From assembly GCF_002443255.2 (NCBI RefSeq), contig NW_019211454.1, positions 25,434,782 to 25,498,781 of the forward strand: 64,000 nucleotides of DNA, in the 5' to 3' direction. The translations under genes were made by a program, and so were the position numbers. Shown piece after piece: positions 23,992 through 37,709 of the stretch (its first letter is position 1; each line of letters begins with the position of its first letter). This stretch comes from Varroa destructor (taxonomy: Eukaryota > Arthropoda > Arachnida > Mesostigmata > Varroidae). The notes below the pieces were generated by a model that had not been told where the DNA came from, did not search any database, and saw only the letters and a program-made list of their open reading frames with translations.

Positions 23992-26900
23992 AATTTCACA
24001 AGTTCTTAAATTGAACAAAAAAAAGTCGAAGACAAGAATCAAGGGCAGTAATATAATGCTAGGAAAGCAGATGGAAGATACAGTTTGCCATTGTAAACTC
24101 GTCGTCTCGCGATATCTCAAGGTAGCGCCGACTGTGCGTATACAAATAAACGCGACCGAGCTGGGTTGGAGCAATAACAGTAGGAGGATTTACAAAAAAG
24201 GAAATACTCCTACACTAAGATAGCTATTATTAGTATAGTTTCTACTATATTTCATCTAGTACAAAAGCAGAACTATCGAAGCAAAAGAGACAGCCACTGT
24301 GCTACGGTACCTCATCTATGCGGCGATGCGATTCATAAAAAAAAAAGATCATCGTTTCTACTCAAAGACTCCGGAGGGTCATCCCCATTGTCCTTTCATG
24401 ATGTTTTACCCCATATTGAATGTTGTATCTCACTCTTCCCACAACTTCCTATTTGCCGACGGGAATGCTGCCCGAGGGCAGAAATTGCAGTTAACTAGCA
24501 GTCGAAGCCTGCTGGACCGTTAAAACTAGCTGGAACGAGGCTCAAGTACGGCTGGATTAACACCGACGCACAGTAACACGGCGGAGAATAGCTTGGTAGT
24601 TTTGTTTATTAAAAGGGCCGTCAACCTCTTCGAGAGAGAGAAGACTATAATTGGTTTTTTATGACAACATAGCGTTCTTGGTTACGACGCGGTTCTCGGT
24701 GATTTTTCGTACCTAAGTGATGCCTCATATGCTCGCAATACACTGCTGTGTAACACAATGCACCAGATGGCTAAAGCGATAAAAACGGAATCTTTCTCCA
24801 TTTTCAGTCGGGAAGCAGTCAGACTTCAATATACTTGGACTCTTTCTAAGACCTACACCTAATAGTGTACGTAGGTGTACGTAGGTTATGACAAGAGCTA
24901 GAGCAACTAATAAGCCGTCCGGTCTTTCCATTATGTAGCCATCGTGTGCCACCTTGACAATAACTCAGTGTTTCTGTTCAAACGTTGAAAAATGAAAAAG
25001 ACAGTTTCCATAGATTCGCAGTGGCTTACTAAATTGCGACGAAACCACTGCTTCCCCCGGTATAAATAACATGATATGGAGTATGTTGATCATATGAATA
25101 AATTTATAGTACATATTACTGACTAGGTCAGAAGGAAAATGTATTAAAAACGTTTGGACCACAAAGCGATGGTTTGAAACGATATCAGTATGGTTCTCAG
25201 GCACTGGGGAGCAACAGTGAGTGGCTGGTCAACATGGGCCTGCAAGGAATTCCTAGTCTATACTACATGATTTGTCACCACGTCGTACAGTCTACAATAA
25301 AAAAAAAATTCTTAACTTAATTAGAAGAGAGTGCGTGGATGAGAGATGTTGGCCCGAGTCCGCTAACACAGCGTTCAAGTCAATGTGGCGGATATGCTTT
25401 CTAGTAAGCACGCGATATTTCAAGTAAAAGCCAGTTGGATGCCCCTTATCCATTCAAGGTCCCGAACGAGGCAGAATATTTATATTGTTACCACTAGCGT
25501 ACGTGCTTTATCGCATACACGTAGCTATCAATGCGCGTGATCAGAATGATAATACTAAAAGCTAGTATACAAGCCATCTTTACCTGGGCAATAACATTCA
25601 AAGATGCTGTACCATTAAATGAATTGCTTGATCGTGTATCTAACGTAGCATCACCTTTGACCGCTGAATAGAATCTTGACCTATTGATAGGTGATAATAT
25701 TCCTAAAAAAATAGCAAAAGAAAAAAAATCTGATTCTTAGCTCTCGGAATACAGACACTAATTCCACGGCGTCCAGAATTTTGGGCTCAGTCCCTGAGTG
25801 AGATTCCGTAGTTTGTTTAAATGATTCTGATTTTAGCTCTCTGCATGGTTGTAGCTCAGTGAATATTATCGTTCTCAAGCAAGTAAGCTGCCAACACTGT
25901 AGATGGTTCTAATGAAGTAAACGCATGGAAATGGTAACCCAAAAGACACGCGAGCTTAATTACCCAAGGGCTTCTACAATAGAATCAGTCAAATTTGGCA
26001 ATTGTTAGTGACTCCGCTATACTTTGAGTATAATAGTTTTTGCGTATGTTCTGTCTGAAGCGCGAGTACCAGTCTACGGATTTTACCGTTCGAAGTAACG
26101 AACCGTTATAACAAGCTCGAATAACGAGCTATTGGCGACTGCAAAGAAAAGCTCTCTATCGCTTCCCGTAATCAGGCAGTGCGTCCCTCTGCGAAATTTC
26201 TGTCAGGTAATAGGTAGTTAAAAACGACGACCATCTACAGTGCCAGTTGCATGACGAAAAGAATCAGTAAATTTCATTGAAATCATTTCTGCCAGGAGCT
26301 GCATTAAAATGTTTCAAATAAATTAGGACCTACAAATACGCCGGGAGACTGCTTACGATTGTAAAGAAAGAAAGCGTTACCGAAAAAAAATATCCTTCTA
26401 TACTTACGTATATATGGCCTTCATTGAAATTCTACTGGAGTGGAACTGTAGACTATGATCGGATAAAAGGATTTCAATTTGTTGTAGTCAAAACGCCCTA
26501 TCGATTTTTCATTCGATCCAATCTATTTATGACCTAAAAAAGAATTGTCCCTAAAAAAGAACTTAGCTACGTTACTATTTCATTAATTATGTTAGAAACT
26601 TAGCTGTAAGAGGACGTTCCATTTAGTATAGAGCGTAATTATCGATTCGCGGTGTTTCAGTGTAACAGAGACCACGCAGAAGTCACGTGGAAACAGTCGG
26701 TGAGATGGACTGAAATTTGCATACAGGATCATTGGACGAGTATGCTAGCTAACTGGCCACAATGTGTGTGTAAATAGGAAAAAAACCCAGATGTTCGTTT
26801 GGTTCTGAATTGCAATGTAATAATATGGCATTCGCAACTAACGATGAAGACACGAAACGTTTGTTTGCGTTTGCGAGCGCTTTGTTGTAAATTGTCTGTA

Positions 26901-28634
26901 AACAACACGGCTATCTTCCTCCTACTTACATAACGCTGGCAAGCTAGATCGCAATAATTAAAAAAAGCAAAACTAAGAAACTATGAAACTATGTTAAAGG
27001 TAAAAACAAATATGTTTGTTTCAATCGATATTGAGCAGCATATTACTGATGGAAGGTAATTTCGCTATGTGTAGTAAATGGAAACGTTCTTCTAAGATAA
27101 CCGTTCGTTAGGGTGGAAACTTACTTGTACTTGTTGGCGCTACGTCAGTAGAATGCAAACGTTCATGTTACTCAAGTTATATGTGTAACGTTTAATAAGT
27201 TACGGAAGGAGTCGCTAGGAAGGACGCTCTCTAGAAGCCTAATCTAGCTTCAGAAAATCTTCCCTTGCGCGTCTTCGTACAAACCTAAATATTCACCTAC
27301 GACCTAGCACGAAAAACACTGGTTGAGAAAAGTACACGAGTTAAAATAGGGAAGAAAAAGCCTATCAATATCTGATCAAAGAATGTCCTGAGGATTTGTC
27401 GCTCCTCAATGAATATCCGTTGGTATGGACTGCGTAACCTTTTGAACTCGCTGTACGTTTTGTACTCACCATATCAACAGTGAATGTTAGAGGGATACCT
27501 AATATCTTCGCGCAGGATACATTGTGAGCTTCCTTTAACTGAATCATAAAACGGATAAATGGTAAAACTATTTACCAATATTCTTTCTATTATAACGACA
27601 TCGGTAAGGTCTCTGTCTCAATGCTGGTTTCGTGGTCAGATTAAATTTCCGCTCACGTCGGAGACCGATTTAGATAACATTCTCGCAGCGCACTATGAAC
27701 TTACTATATCGAAACAACGACTAGCCGTGTAACATGTAGTACCGCTACGCTGAGCTGATCGAATAGATATGTTCGTATATATTTATTTATAACTGTCCCA
27801 TTCGTTGTTAGACTGAACATCACCGGCTGATTTTTCAGCAGCGGCACTTGCCACTTCAAGCATCCTCACTCCTTAACGTGTCGGCGATACTGATAAATTG
27901 TAACGCTGATTCGACAGGCCGCCATCGATCCGAAGCTGTTGTCTAATGATACTTTAAAATAGTATGACCCCGGTGTGGCACTACATACGGCCGACAGTTT
28001 GAAATAGTAGCTTTGCTCGAAATGGCCAAGTGCGAAATATCGCTGTAGTCGTCTTTTCGTATCTCGGTACAAGCTTACTGTTATCTAGGAGTGTAATTGA
28101 AAAACAGTGGGAATGGACCTAAAAGCTCTGTTCGTATGTTTTACTGGTATAGTTTTGATCTGTCCACTTGTGGTGGTAAGTACGAAATGCGCAGCTTTAT
28201 CTATGCAATAGTACCTTTGTTGTGCTATCAGAATGTTTTCATCACTACGAACGCGTTTATTGCGACAGAGGTAAAAAGTAGTCCTCTTGCTTTGAAGCAG
28301 CCCTCTAATGACTTGGGCTTACAAAGAACTGTAGTCACTATTGAGCTATGCTAGTGACACAATCGGCTGGGAACAGCCAGCTCTGCTTTAATCTAGCACG
28401 TTAGCTTTTTTCATCTATCCGGATGGCGCACGGCGAGCGTTGCGATTATGAGCTTCTCAGTACATCACAATACCACACATTGTGTCAAGGGCCTCTTCCG
28501 CCGCCGCCGCAAGTCATCTATCCTATATACTTCACAGCAACATTTTTGATATCGAGGCACCACTGAAGACAATGAATAAGATTTGTGCCGTGCCATGCCA
28601 CTCTCCGTTGCTTATCATCATTTGGGACCTTTAG

Positions 28635-28651
28635 CCCCCCCCCCCCCCCCC
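28635..28651. repeat. Poly-C run
   Basis: Seventeen consecutive C; a CCGCCGCCGCCGC run lies just upstream at about 28498. Confidence 0.95.
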
Positions 28652-31032
28652 ATCTCAACCTTTGCAGGTCACAAACCGATGCGGATTAACCGATCGAGTT
28701 TTGTTAGATACTGAGCTCGGCTCGCGTCCATTCTACCACTGATTAATTCAGCTCGCCTGATTTCAAACTAGCCTAACTCCGGTATGCAATCACCCTGCGT
28801 TCGCTGTTCCGTTACGTGTTTGCAGTTATTTGGGGGGCGGACCTGAACTTCGTCTAACATGGAACACACTCCGACTGGAAGCCTATATCTTTAGAACTGT
28901 TTCTGACTAGAATGCTTCTGAGAACTTGTGGCACAGATTTCGTTATCTTGTTGTAGCTATTTCGTCACAGCGACAAATGTTGCCCCACATGTATATGTAA
29001 AGTGATGCGCTGTTCAAAGGCCTTGCTCTGTTTCAGTTGTTTTCGCGCTCATGTTCAGACCTTTCCGCAGAGAAGGAGAGTCAGTCTTGTCCTTCTGCAG
29101 AGACTCCTGCTACTCCCATACTCTCCTGCACTTTTTTGTTTCGGCATTTTAATAAATCCGCTCCCAAACTTTCCACGAATGTACGTTAGGCGAGGACCAT
29201 CGTTACGCCTGTAAGCTGAAAACACAAAAAGCCGCGGTATACCTGTTTGAGCCCGGTGGTCGATTAATGGCCATTAATACAGAGTAAAACCATAACTGCT
29301 TTTTGACCCCGGAACTTCGCTTTTCCGTTTATTTGCTCTTGAGCAATAATGTTCCACGTAATTTGCCTTACTCATTCGTTTCGTTAACGTATTCCACCAA
29401 TGACGAACGATTTCGCAGTTTCATTTTACTTCAAATCAATCATTTTCTTAAAAAGTAACTCTTCAAGCAGGTATTCCGTAAATTCTCTACGGCTGTCAAA
29501 GAGAATGCGCCGACTTTGACCTTGAGATTCTTCTTCGAAAAGATGAATCATACGATAAGATGATTCATTTTTAAACGACGTTCTATCGAAGGAAAAACTA
29601 TCCTGGCAAGTATTCTTACATTTAAAGAATCCCTATTATATGTCCGGATGGTTTGTAATTGATGGACTCCCAAATAACGACGAAGACACGATAACTGTCT
29701 TGTACGGACTGAAAAAACAAATACATTTTTTTCCATATAAAGCATTGTCAGCTCTGTACGGTGGCCATCCCACAGCCATATACACAAGCTTCCACCGACA
29801 TGTGCACATGCACACACCGATAGACTAAAATTAGTTAGCCTAATAGATAAATAAACGGATCCTAGGCCTTTGCGGTGCGCGTTTTGTTTTGCTGATTTCA
29901 TTGATTCGATGCGTTATGATGTTATACTCTGGGCTGATCTAAGCTATATGCTGGATTTGCGTCAAATGTCATTTTCCTGCAATTTTCGCGCTTTACTTTC
30001 ATAGCTGTTTTATCAGTCTGTTATAATATGAATGAAGTTGACACGGATTTCAACATGTGCTACTGCTTAATTGCACCTCCACTCCGAGTACAATACAGCG
30101 CCCTCTGTCAGGAGCACAAACGCACGACGAAGGAATACTGCGCGAGCTCGGTGAAAAGCATACCACGAATACACGTATTTTTGTTCCTCAATTTTGAAAT
30201 AATAGTTCAGAACGCTCCAGCCAAATGTTGACCAAGATTATACTTCTTTGATTCTGACAGTCTGTTAGCATCACTTATCAGGCTGCATTTACCGCCCAAA
30301 GAACGATGCTCCTGGTACAGCTAGTTCATTGATTTAGTATGATTTTTTTTTAGCGTTTTTACCCAATAGCTACTTCGTTACTTGGTTGCGATTAATCCAT
30401 TAACGCACTTGTATGTATGTTGCTGCTCACTGAGTTCAGCTTCGATATAGACCCGAACGAGTTTAGACGTCGCTTGTAGATGTGAAGTAAACCTCTGGGC
30501 CGCGATTGCCACGCCCAGACCCCAAACCTACAATTCTTCTCGCTGTCTTATCGGAATGTTGTTGTAATCTCGATACTCTCTTACAGTTCTCCCTTTTCTC
30601 TACTTTTGCCAATCTGCTTCCAAATGTCCATTGGCTCATTAAAGCAATTGATGGCAAACGACCCCCGAAAAAGCATTTCTTCTATCAGAGATGCCTAATA
30701 TTTCATCGATTCCCAATTATTTCGGAAGGAATCACTACTTTGTCAGTAATTCGTAGAAATATGAACAATTAACAATGATTCCCTTAATCCGCTGCGGGCC
30801 TATTCTGTAAGGCCTGACAAATTTTCAACCAGCTAGCCTAACTAGTTAGCATTGTACTATCTCGTTTGGAGAGAGGAGCTATTTTCAAGGAAATAAACAC
30901 TCGATTAAACTTTATCATCCACTAAGTTTATTTCAGGATAGAGCCTAGAAACAATCGGCTCAATGTGGCCATTCTAATAGCTAGGACAGACGCACAGATC
31001 GATAAACAGACAGACACTCAACTGTAGCAATA

Positions 31033-31066
31033 TACTGTGTACAGGTTACAGGTACTGTGTACAGGT
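31033..31066. repeat. 20-base tandem duplication
   Basis: The unit TACTGTGTACAGGTTACAGG is followed by a second partial copy of 14 bases. Confidence 0.85.
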
Positions 31067-33985
31067 CGAACGGCTTTTTGTTTATCGCCGATAAACACAT
31101 TTTTGTCTAGCTGCACGGGCCCTAAACAGGTGTAAGCTTCTACCCGAAAAAGCTGATTAATTGTATTAGATAAGTGACATTTAACGCTGTCTTCGAATAT
31201 CTTGGCGTGTCCTTCTGCGATGCTTCATCTTGGATTAGGTGCTGTTTTTTGTTAGTGGCTTGGAGGAAACGTCGAAAAGGATCCAACCTTCTGATTCCAA
31301 TTTTCTTTTGAATAAAAAATCTCAGCATTGTCTATTAAAATTTTATTGCAGAGTATTACGAATAAGGAACTTTAGCTATCTTTTCTATCGCTCGCTTTAA
31401 GGCAAACCTTCAAGTTCACGCGACTGCGAGCAACGTGTGGCTGATCCTGATTTAAATTGATTGTCTTCAAGAGAGATGAAAATCTTTCGATCTTCCATTT
31501 TTTGTCCTTGTACTTCGCTAATTGACTGAACAAATAATAATCTTTGAAATGTTTAAACCTTTTTTAAACAGCAATTAAGATGGGCTTCTTACAAAATCGA
31601 GTATGAGATTTTTCTGTTGTTGTGGGGTAGGTGGGGTCCGCGCATATAATCCTGTCTCACTGTTTTTTGTCTCTGTAATTTCGCTAAGATTAGTTTTTCG
31701 AAGTTCACTTTTAGCGGTATTAGAAACGATTGCAAGTTGTTGATTGTCAATATCGTTCAGTTATTATTAGTGATGAAGTTGTATGTATTGGAGTCTCTAC
31801 AGATATGCCTTTGATACAGGGGTCTGCATCATCGGTATCGCTATTTCATTCACCAACTGGCAGTAGGTGTCATGATTTGCCTAAACATACAATTAAAATT
31901 AATCCGAAAGGTAAGCTTTAACCGAATATATTAGGGAGCGTCCAAACAACGCCTCTCGAGGCGTCTCGTTTAATCATGGGGCCAGAAAATACGTTTACAG
32001 TTTTTGAGTTTTCCTAGAAGTTACACACTATATTTTTTTAGATATGAATAGAGATAGATAAACTGTTACCGACAACGTCAAAGAGGCATATGGGGGCTCC
32101 GCGGCTACAAGGCTACTCGCACCTCATGATTTTTCCAAACAGTGTCGAAAAAACTTCAAAGCTGAAAAGTTATAGGGCTTTTAATGGCAAGAGTCAACAA
32201 GAAAAGAACCTGCTTGCATTTCTTTTTTTTGCACGGAAGTGCTGAAGCGGGAATACGCAGTTCAGCCTCTGAACATTGAAATTGACGGGGCTCTTACTAA
32301 TGCTACTGCGATAGTCGCTTTTTTACTTTTATTTACTTTGGTTTCGATTAAACAGCTAGTGAAGGTCGTACCTGCTCTTTCTGGGGCGTTGAAATTGTTA
32401 CTTTTATTTAGACAACCGAACATCTTCGTGGAACTTTATTTAAAAGTGGTTCGTGGACGTACACGATTTTATTTGCCTACAAATATTGTGTAGGGGTTTC
32501 TATAGAATGTCAGCGTTATCGTTTACTTTGTTGATTTTGGATGTCTGGTTCGAATCTCCTAGCTTTTTGCTCATGTGTCCTGGAAATATGTAATACCTTT
32601 ATCATGATGAAAAGGTAGGATAGGCAAAGTAACGTTCTTCCTTGACAGCAGATTTTTACAGCAATAATTCTGAGTCGTCCTGTTATTGAAAAAGTTCTGT
32701 TTAATAAATTTAAACACCCAGAAATAATTTCGGATTCCCTGAAATATCTTCGTTTGTTCAGCATCCTCTATAGTTTGGTGCTAATGCTCATCTTCCAGAA
32801 GTCGCCCAGTGTGTAAGCGAGGATCCCGCAATGTAAAGAGGACGCCTTTATGCCTTCTCAGTTAGATCATGCATGTCGTTCTACACAGATGATGAACTAA
32901 TAGGCTTGAGTAATAGACTTTATTCCCACGCTAGTTTGTTGTGGAGAAACGTTCGCCTTCCGTTTGTCCTAGTTACTGTTGGCCCAGGCCCAGTTTTGGG
33001 TACGTCAACGCGTAAGTTAGTAATAGTTGCGAAAAAGCTATGAACGGCGTTTTTTCCCGAGGGTTTTCCTTACTTTCTCTCACTGATGTGAGTACTTTTT
33101 CGTGGAAGTGTTTTTTCTAATGATATAGTCGTTCGATAAACGAATATCGCGCACGGATCGGGAAGCTAGATGCTTCTGTTTTTATTTACTGGTTAGTTAT
33201 AGTTGGGGTTTATCCAATTCAAAAATAGCTCCGTCACTTTTTTGTATGTGTGGTTTTATCTTACCTTATGTGTGGTAATCTTAACTATTACTTTAATTAA
33301 TTTAATACTTGATGATGAGTGTATTTAAACCCCGAGGTGGCAATCGAAGGTCTTCAGAAGCCCGGCATTCTATGGAACGATCACGACGTGCTCTTACAAG
33401 GGAGACCTTTGATTATTCAGGTATAGAATAGATCTTCAGATCCAATCTTTGTGGCCATATCGACGAGGTGTCATTGAAAAGGACAGCGTGCTCACAGTGA
33501 GTAAGTAAATTGACCTTCATGACTTATAATTTGTATTATCATAATGATATATTAGTTTTTCTTTTCCGTTGATTCTAACTATTTTCACCCGATGGCTCGG
33601 TATTGTAGGTAGCCATAAAACAAGCATGATTTGGAGTGGCCTTTGTTATGTCTGTTTTAGTAGTAGTGGATCATCTTCATACCTTTACGATGTATCGCGT
33701 TGTGCTTCTCCCAGAAATGGTTTCTTAGTTTCTATTCACGAAGTCCTGTCCGCGGCACTCAGTGTTGTGTTGCGGATTCATCGAATACAAAAGGATTCGT
33801 AGCGTCAATAGTTATTAATTCAAAATTAATGAGGGATCATAGGGTTTCTTCAGGAAGTCGGTGCTCTGTAATAACGCTAAATGAAGTCATTGTCAATTGT
33901 TTCGGACAATGTCTGTTGTTAATTTAAAGCTGGCATCGACTCGTATAGCGCTCTAACGTGTTGTATGCTATTTAATTCATTTGTT

Positions 33986-34264
33986 TTACGTACGACAAAG
34001 AGGCGATTCTATCATTGAATGTATGTATTTACTGGCAATAACAAATCTCATTTCATCAGTCAGTTTTATATTGCTTACATCTTCCATTGTCAGCGTGAGG
34101 TGGATTCTGTTTTTTGCGGCTTTTTCATTCTGTTTGCTTTCATCATCTGTGCAACGCCGTTCTGTCGTCATGAAAGTGCTGTTAGATTCAGCGGTTCTCT
34201 TTGCCCTATTTGCGTTTCTATCGCTTGACGATGACCGTTTCGGCATGGGGTAAATAACGATTAC
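33986..34264 (-). other. Hydrophilic open frame, possible exon, unrecognised
   Basis: After a fair acceptor (TATTTTTGCCTCCAG) a frame runs to TAA. From an internal Met (34246) it reads MPKRSSSSDRNANRAKRTAE, then a charged Lys/Glu/Asp-rich segment, 86 residues in all. The composition is protein-like and basic at its start, but there are no recognised motifs or partner exons, and the antisense strand is open too. Chance remains the safer reading. Confidence 0.2.
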
Positions 34265-37200
34265 CTGGAGGCAAAAATACAACAAATACAATGGAGGCAA
34301 TACGGGGTACTTGGCTTGAATGTAGCTTCACACATACATATTCTATGTATATATGTAAGACACATAAATGTTATATATACGAAGATAAATATTATACTGT
34401 AACCGTCACGAGACTTTTACCCCACTTCGTATAGCTCGTAACACAACGTTCTCAGCACAGATTTCCTAAACCTAAATAAATATATATAGACCTATATAAA
34501 ATATAGGTTATGATATACATATAGTTTTAGGTTATTTTTTCATGCATAACTACAATATACGTTTCCTTGCTTTATATTTGATTATATTGCTATAACAGAA
34601 TTTTGCTTAAGTGAGCGATACGCAGCTGAACTGAGGAAAGAAAAAAACAGAACTCGAGACGATTGATGTTATGATAGATAATTCGTTGAGTCACCAACCA
34701 CCCGGTCGTGTTTACAGAACGAACCCGTTCACAGCAGTGACCCTCTATCAATGTGCCGCAATGGCCTTTTGAATGGTTTCCCATCGCAAGCAATGCACGT
34801 GTTCCATAAAATCTCAGCACGTACAGAGAGAGCAGATTATAGTCAGGCCCAACAGATAAAAACAATCGATTTTTTTATATAACGATTTTTGATACGTCTG
34901 CATCCGAGGCCATGTCCAAGGATGGACATCTGAGCCTAAAGCAGATATAGACCAAAAGGCATGTTTATAGGCGGGGGGAAATGCCGTTAGCTATACATAA
35001 AAGTATTATATTAAAAAACACAACTGAACAGCAACCCTGATTATATAACAATGTTAGATTATCGTTTTTGGCCGTTCGACACGCTCTTTGCTCACTCTTT
35101 TCGTGTGCAGCAACGTAAATATGCGCCGCAGACATAAACGAAGTCGTGTAAAAGGCACTGCAGTAAATGTAACGCTGTCTGAAACAAAAAAAATTTCATG
35201 TTCAAGCGAAAATGTCTTCCGATAGATTTGCGTACGAAAAAACATCTATACCTCTTGCATCCTCTATGTAAAAACCGAAAGAGTCATATACCGGCAACAC
35301 CATGATGTTTCACCTGAGTTCCAACAATTTCAATCAGAAATCACAATTACACCCCTTGTTGAATAAATGCTTAAAATATCGTATTGTTTGTTAACACTTT
35401 CTATGTGGGAACCAGAAAAGTTCTTTTATACATACTAAAATATTCCATCAATTCCTAACAAATTCGGCAAAATCATCATTTTACTTTTAAATAGTAAAAA
35501 TGCGAAAATTAAAGAAAAAACTTTATGGAAAGACGATATTTGAAATCAATCTTTCGTAAGCTGGTAACGGGCATCGAGAAGATCGTCGAAAAATAATCAA
35601 GCTATTCAAACGAGTAATATGCCTTGGGAAAACTTCCCTTGGAGAAATGTGGTGGAACGCCCACTCCAGAATGGACATTGAACGGCCTAGGAAGACGACT
35701 CTGTTGTATGTTTTGACTCAGATAACCGAAAATGAACGATCTTCAAGTTAATTTTCACTTAGGAGATATATAGTCGATTTAATCGGTCATTAGAAGAATG
35801 TGAGGCTCGACCTGATGCAAACAATGGGTAGAAACATTTGCATTGTTGAAGTTGCTATGCTTGCCAAGACAGCCATTCAATTCAAGCAAGTTGGCTGTGA
35901 AGACATATCTTGAGCTTTCCACGACAGCGTACATAGAAGCTAAGAAAGGTAGCTTGAGTACATTTGTCATGGTCACGATACAGGCGTGTTATATTTAGCT
36001 CTGTAGTAAACTGCTTCTACACTTTCTCTGGTCGTCATAATAGCGGTGCTACATCGAGTGCCATCATAAACATGATATCAGTAGATTCCCTAGTTAACGA
36101 AACACGATCCTTCCGTAGGTAATTGGCGTTCATTAATCTTCTTATTTTGGTCTAGTCGTCGTTTATTGTAATAATAATAAACTCCCAAATAACCTCAGAA
36201 TCAAAATCGGAACTCGGTAAGCAAGGGAAAATATAGTCATATCGGCACGTAGAGCAAACAGTGTAACGAAGGCGCAATGGCCTGACAACTCCACGGCAAA
36301 ATTTACCGCACTGTACGGAAGGTAAAATTAGGATAACGTAATGACGGTTTCCGACATAACGTGATTTGTACAAAGACATGGATCATTTCATACCTACCCT
36401 CTTCCGCAAAGCCATGTAAGTGAGCAGCGTGCGAAGTATGCTTTGATCTGAGGTAGATTTTGATTGTATCAGTCATGCCTTCGTACTGCGTGTGGTCATT
36501 TAATAGATCTGAACATTATCTGATCTGACTCTCCGTGATTACAATTACGTACGTGCGGCATTTAATAGTCATTATACACGCATCAAGTCTGGACCCAATA
36601 TCGGATATCTTCAAAGGTGCTTTGGTACTCCTGTCAACATCCAGTTCGTTAGGCAGTCTACAGGTGGCGGAATATGAAGAATGAGGTCGTTATGACAGCA
36701 TTCTCGTGTAATTGTGTTTTAACCTGAGTCAGTAAATAGATGATGCGAGAAATCGACACTCTACTTCTAAAAACCCCCTTGGATAAGAAGGCAATCATCC
36801 CCTTCTCAAGATATCTATGAGGCGTTCAAAGAGCTACAAAGAGCACTCTTAACGTAAACAGCCGTTACTTCGGAAGAAACATGACGTTTTTTTTTTTCAT
36901 TTCACATTTGATAGACACGTTATGGATGGAAGAGTTGGCCCGAATAGTTGATTGCAGTAATCTTTTCAGGGACGGGCTGAGCTAGCGAATAAACGATAAC
37001 TTCAGAATGCTTTTGATATACTCACGACACTCATTAAAGAAAAAATACTGAAACAACATTCGTTAGTCGGATCCAGATAGGCCGCGGCTCTTACTGTAAT
37101 CCCTAAAGCTCTTTAGTGGATATTTTTTAAAGAATATGTGCCTACCGCTTAGCTCGAGCCTACTGTTTTTTGCAATCATATGGCTAGCTGAGGCATAATT

Positions 37201-37442
37201 CGAGGCAGGCTCGGTTGGTTTACGTTGCTATAATCAGGTGACTAAAAAAGAGCGCTGATAATTAGGCCCTTGCATTTTATCTTACCTATTCTGACATCTG
37301 TGCTGCATATTAAAATTAACACTCGCGTTTGAAACAACAGATGTTGAAGAGGCGTCTGGGGCAATATGCCATCTGGTACTTGTAAAGTTAAGTGTGGAAA
37401 TTTTAGCAGTTAGCGATGCTCAGCTCATTTGTTTAGCCATAG

Positions 37443-37709
37443 CTGCTTTGCCTGTCGTTCACGCGTGCCAAGGAGTGTCGACGGATCCGTCAACGTCGCG
37501 TCACGTCGTTGGCCAGCCAGTCACAAGAGAACGTTGTTTACCATGCACCGATTCCATATATGTATGGATATGGTGCACAAAACGAGGGAGGCCACCATTC
37601 GCATCGCGAGGTGAGTGATGGACTGCGAGCACGAGGATCGTTCACGCAAACGCTCTCCGATGGACGAACCAGAACCATCGAGTACATTGCTGATGAGAAA
37701 GGCTTTCGG
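37443..37709 (+). CDS. Cuticular protein exon with RR domain (5' boundary uncertain)
   Basis: The RR frame is open only from 37443, just after an in-frame TAG at 37440-37442 that is also a possible acceptor (CCATAG). Other acceptors in this frame are GCCAAG (to 37472) and CAGCCAG. The best-looking acceptor (TTTGTTTAG at 37436) leads into another frame, which reads like the end of a signal peptide (AALPVVHACQG). See the finding on this frame conflict. From ENVVYHAPIPYMYGYGAQNE onward the RR frame is convincing. Confidence 0.8.

Larger units (their letters stand above)
17691..24600. other. GC-richer block upstream of arginine kinase
   Basis: More GC-rich than its surroundings, with a CAG repeat, a CA repeat and many short open frames on both strands but no recognisable protein. 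It lies just upstream of the arginine kinase start, so promoter, 5' UTR exons or an unseen neighbouring gene are all possible. Confidence 0.45.
24601..37442. other. Intergenic region, no convincing gene
   Basis: AT-rich with many in-frame stops. It contains the poly-C run, the 20-base tandem duplication and the weak open frame at 33986-34264. The missing signal-peptide exon of the cuticle gene may lie here but was not found. Confidence 0.55.
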
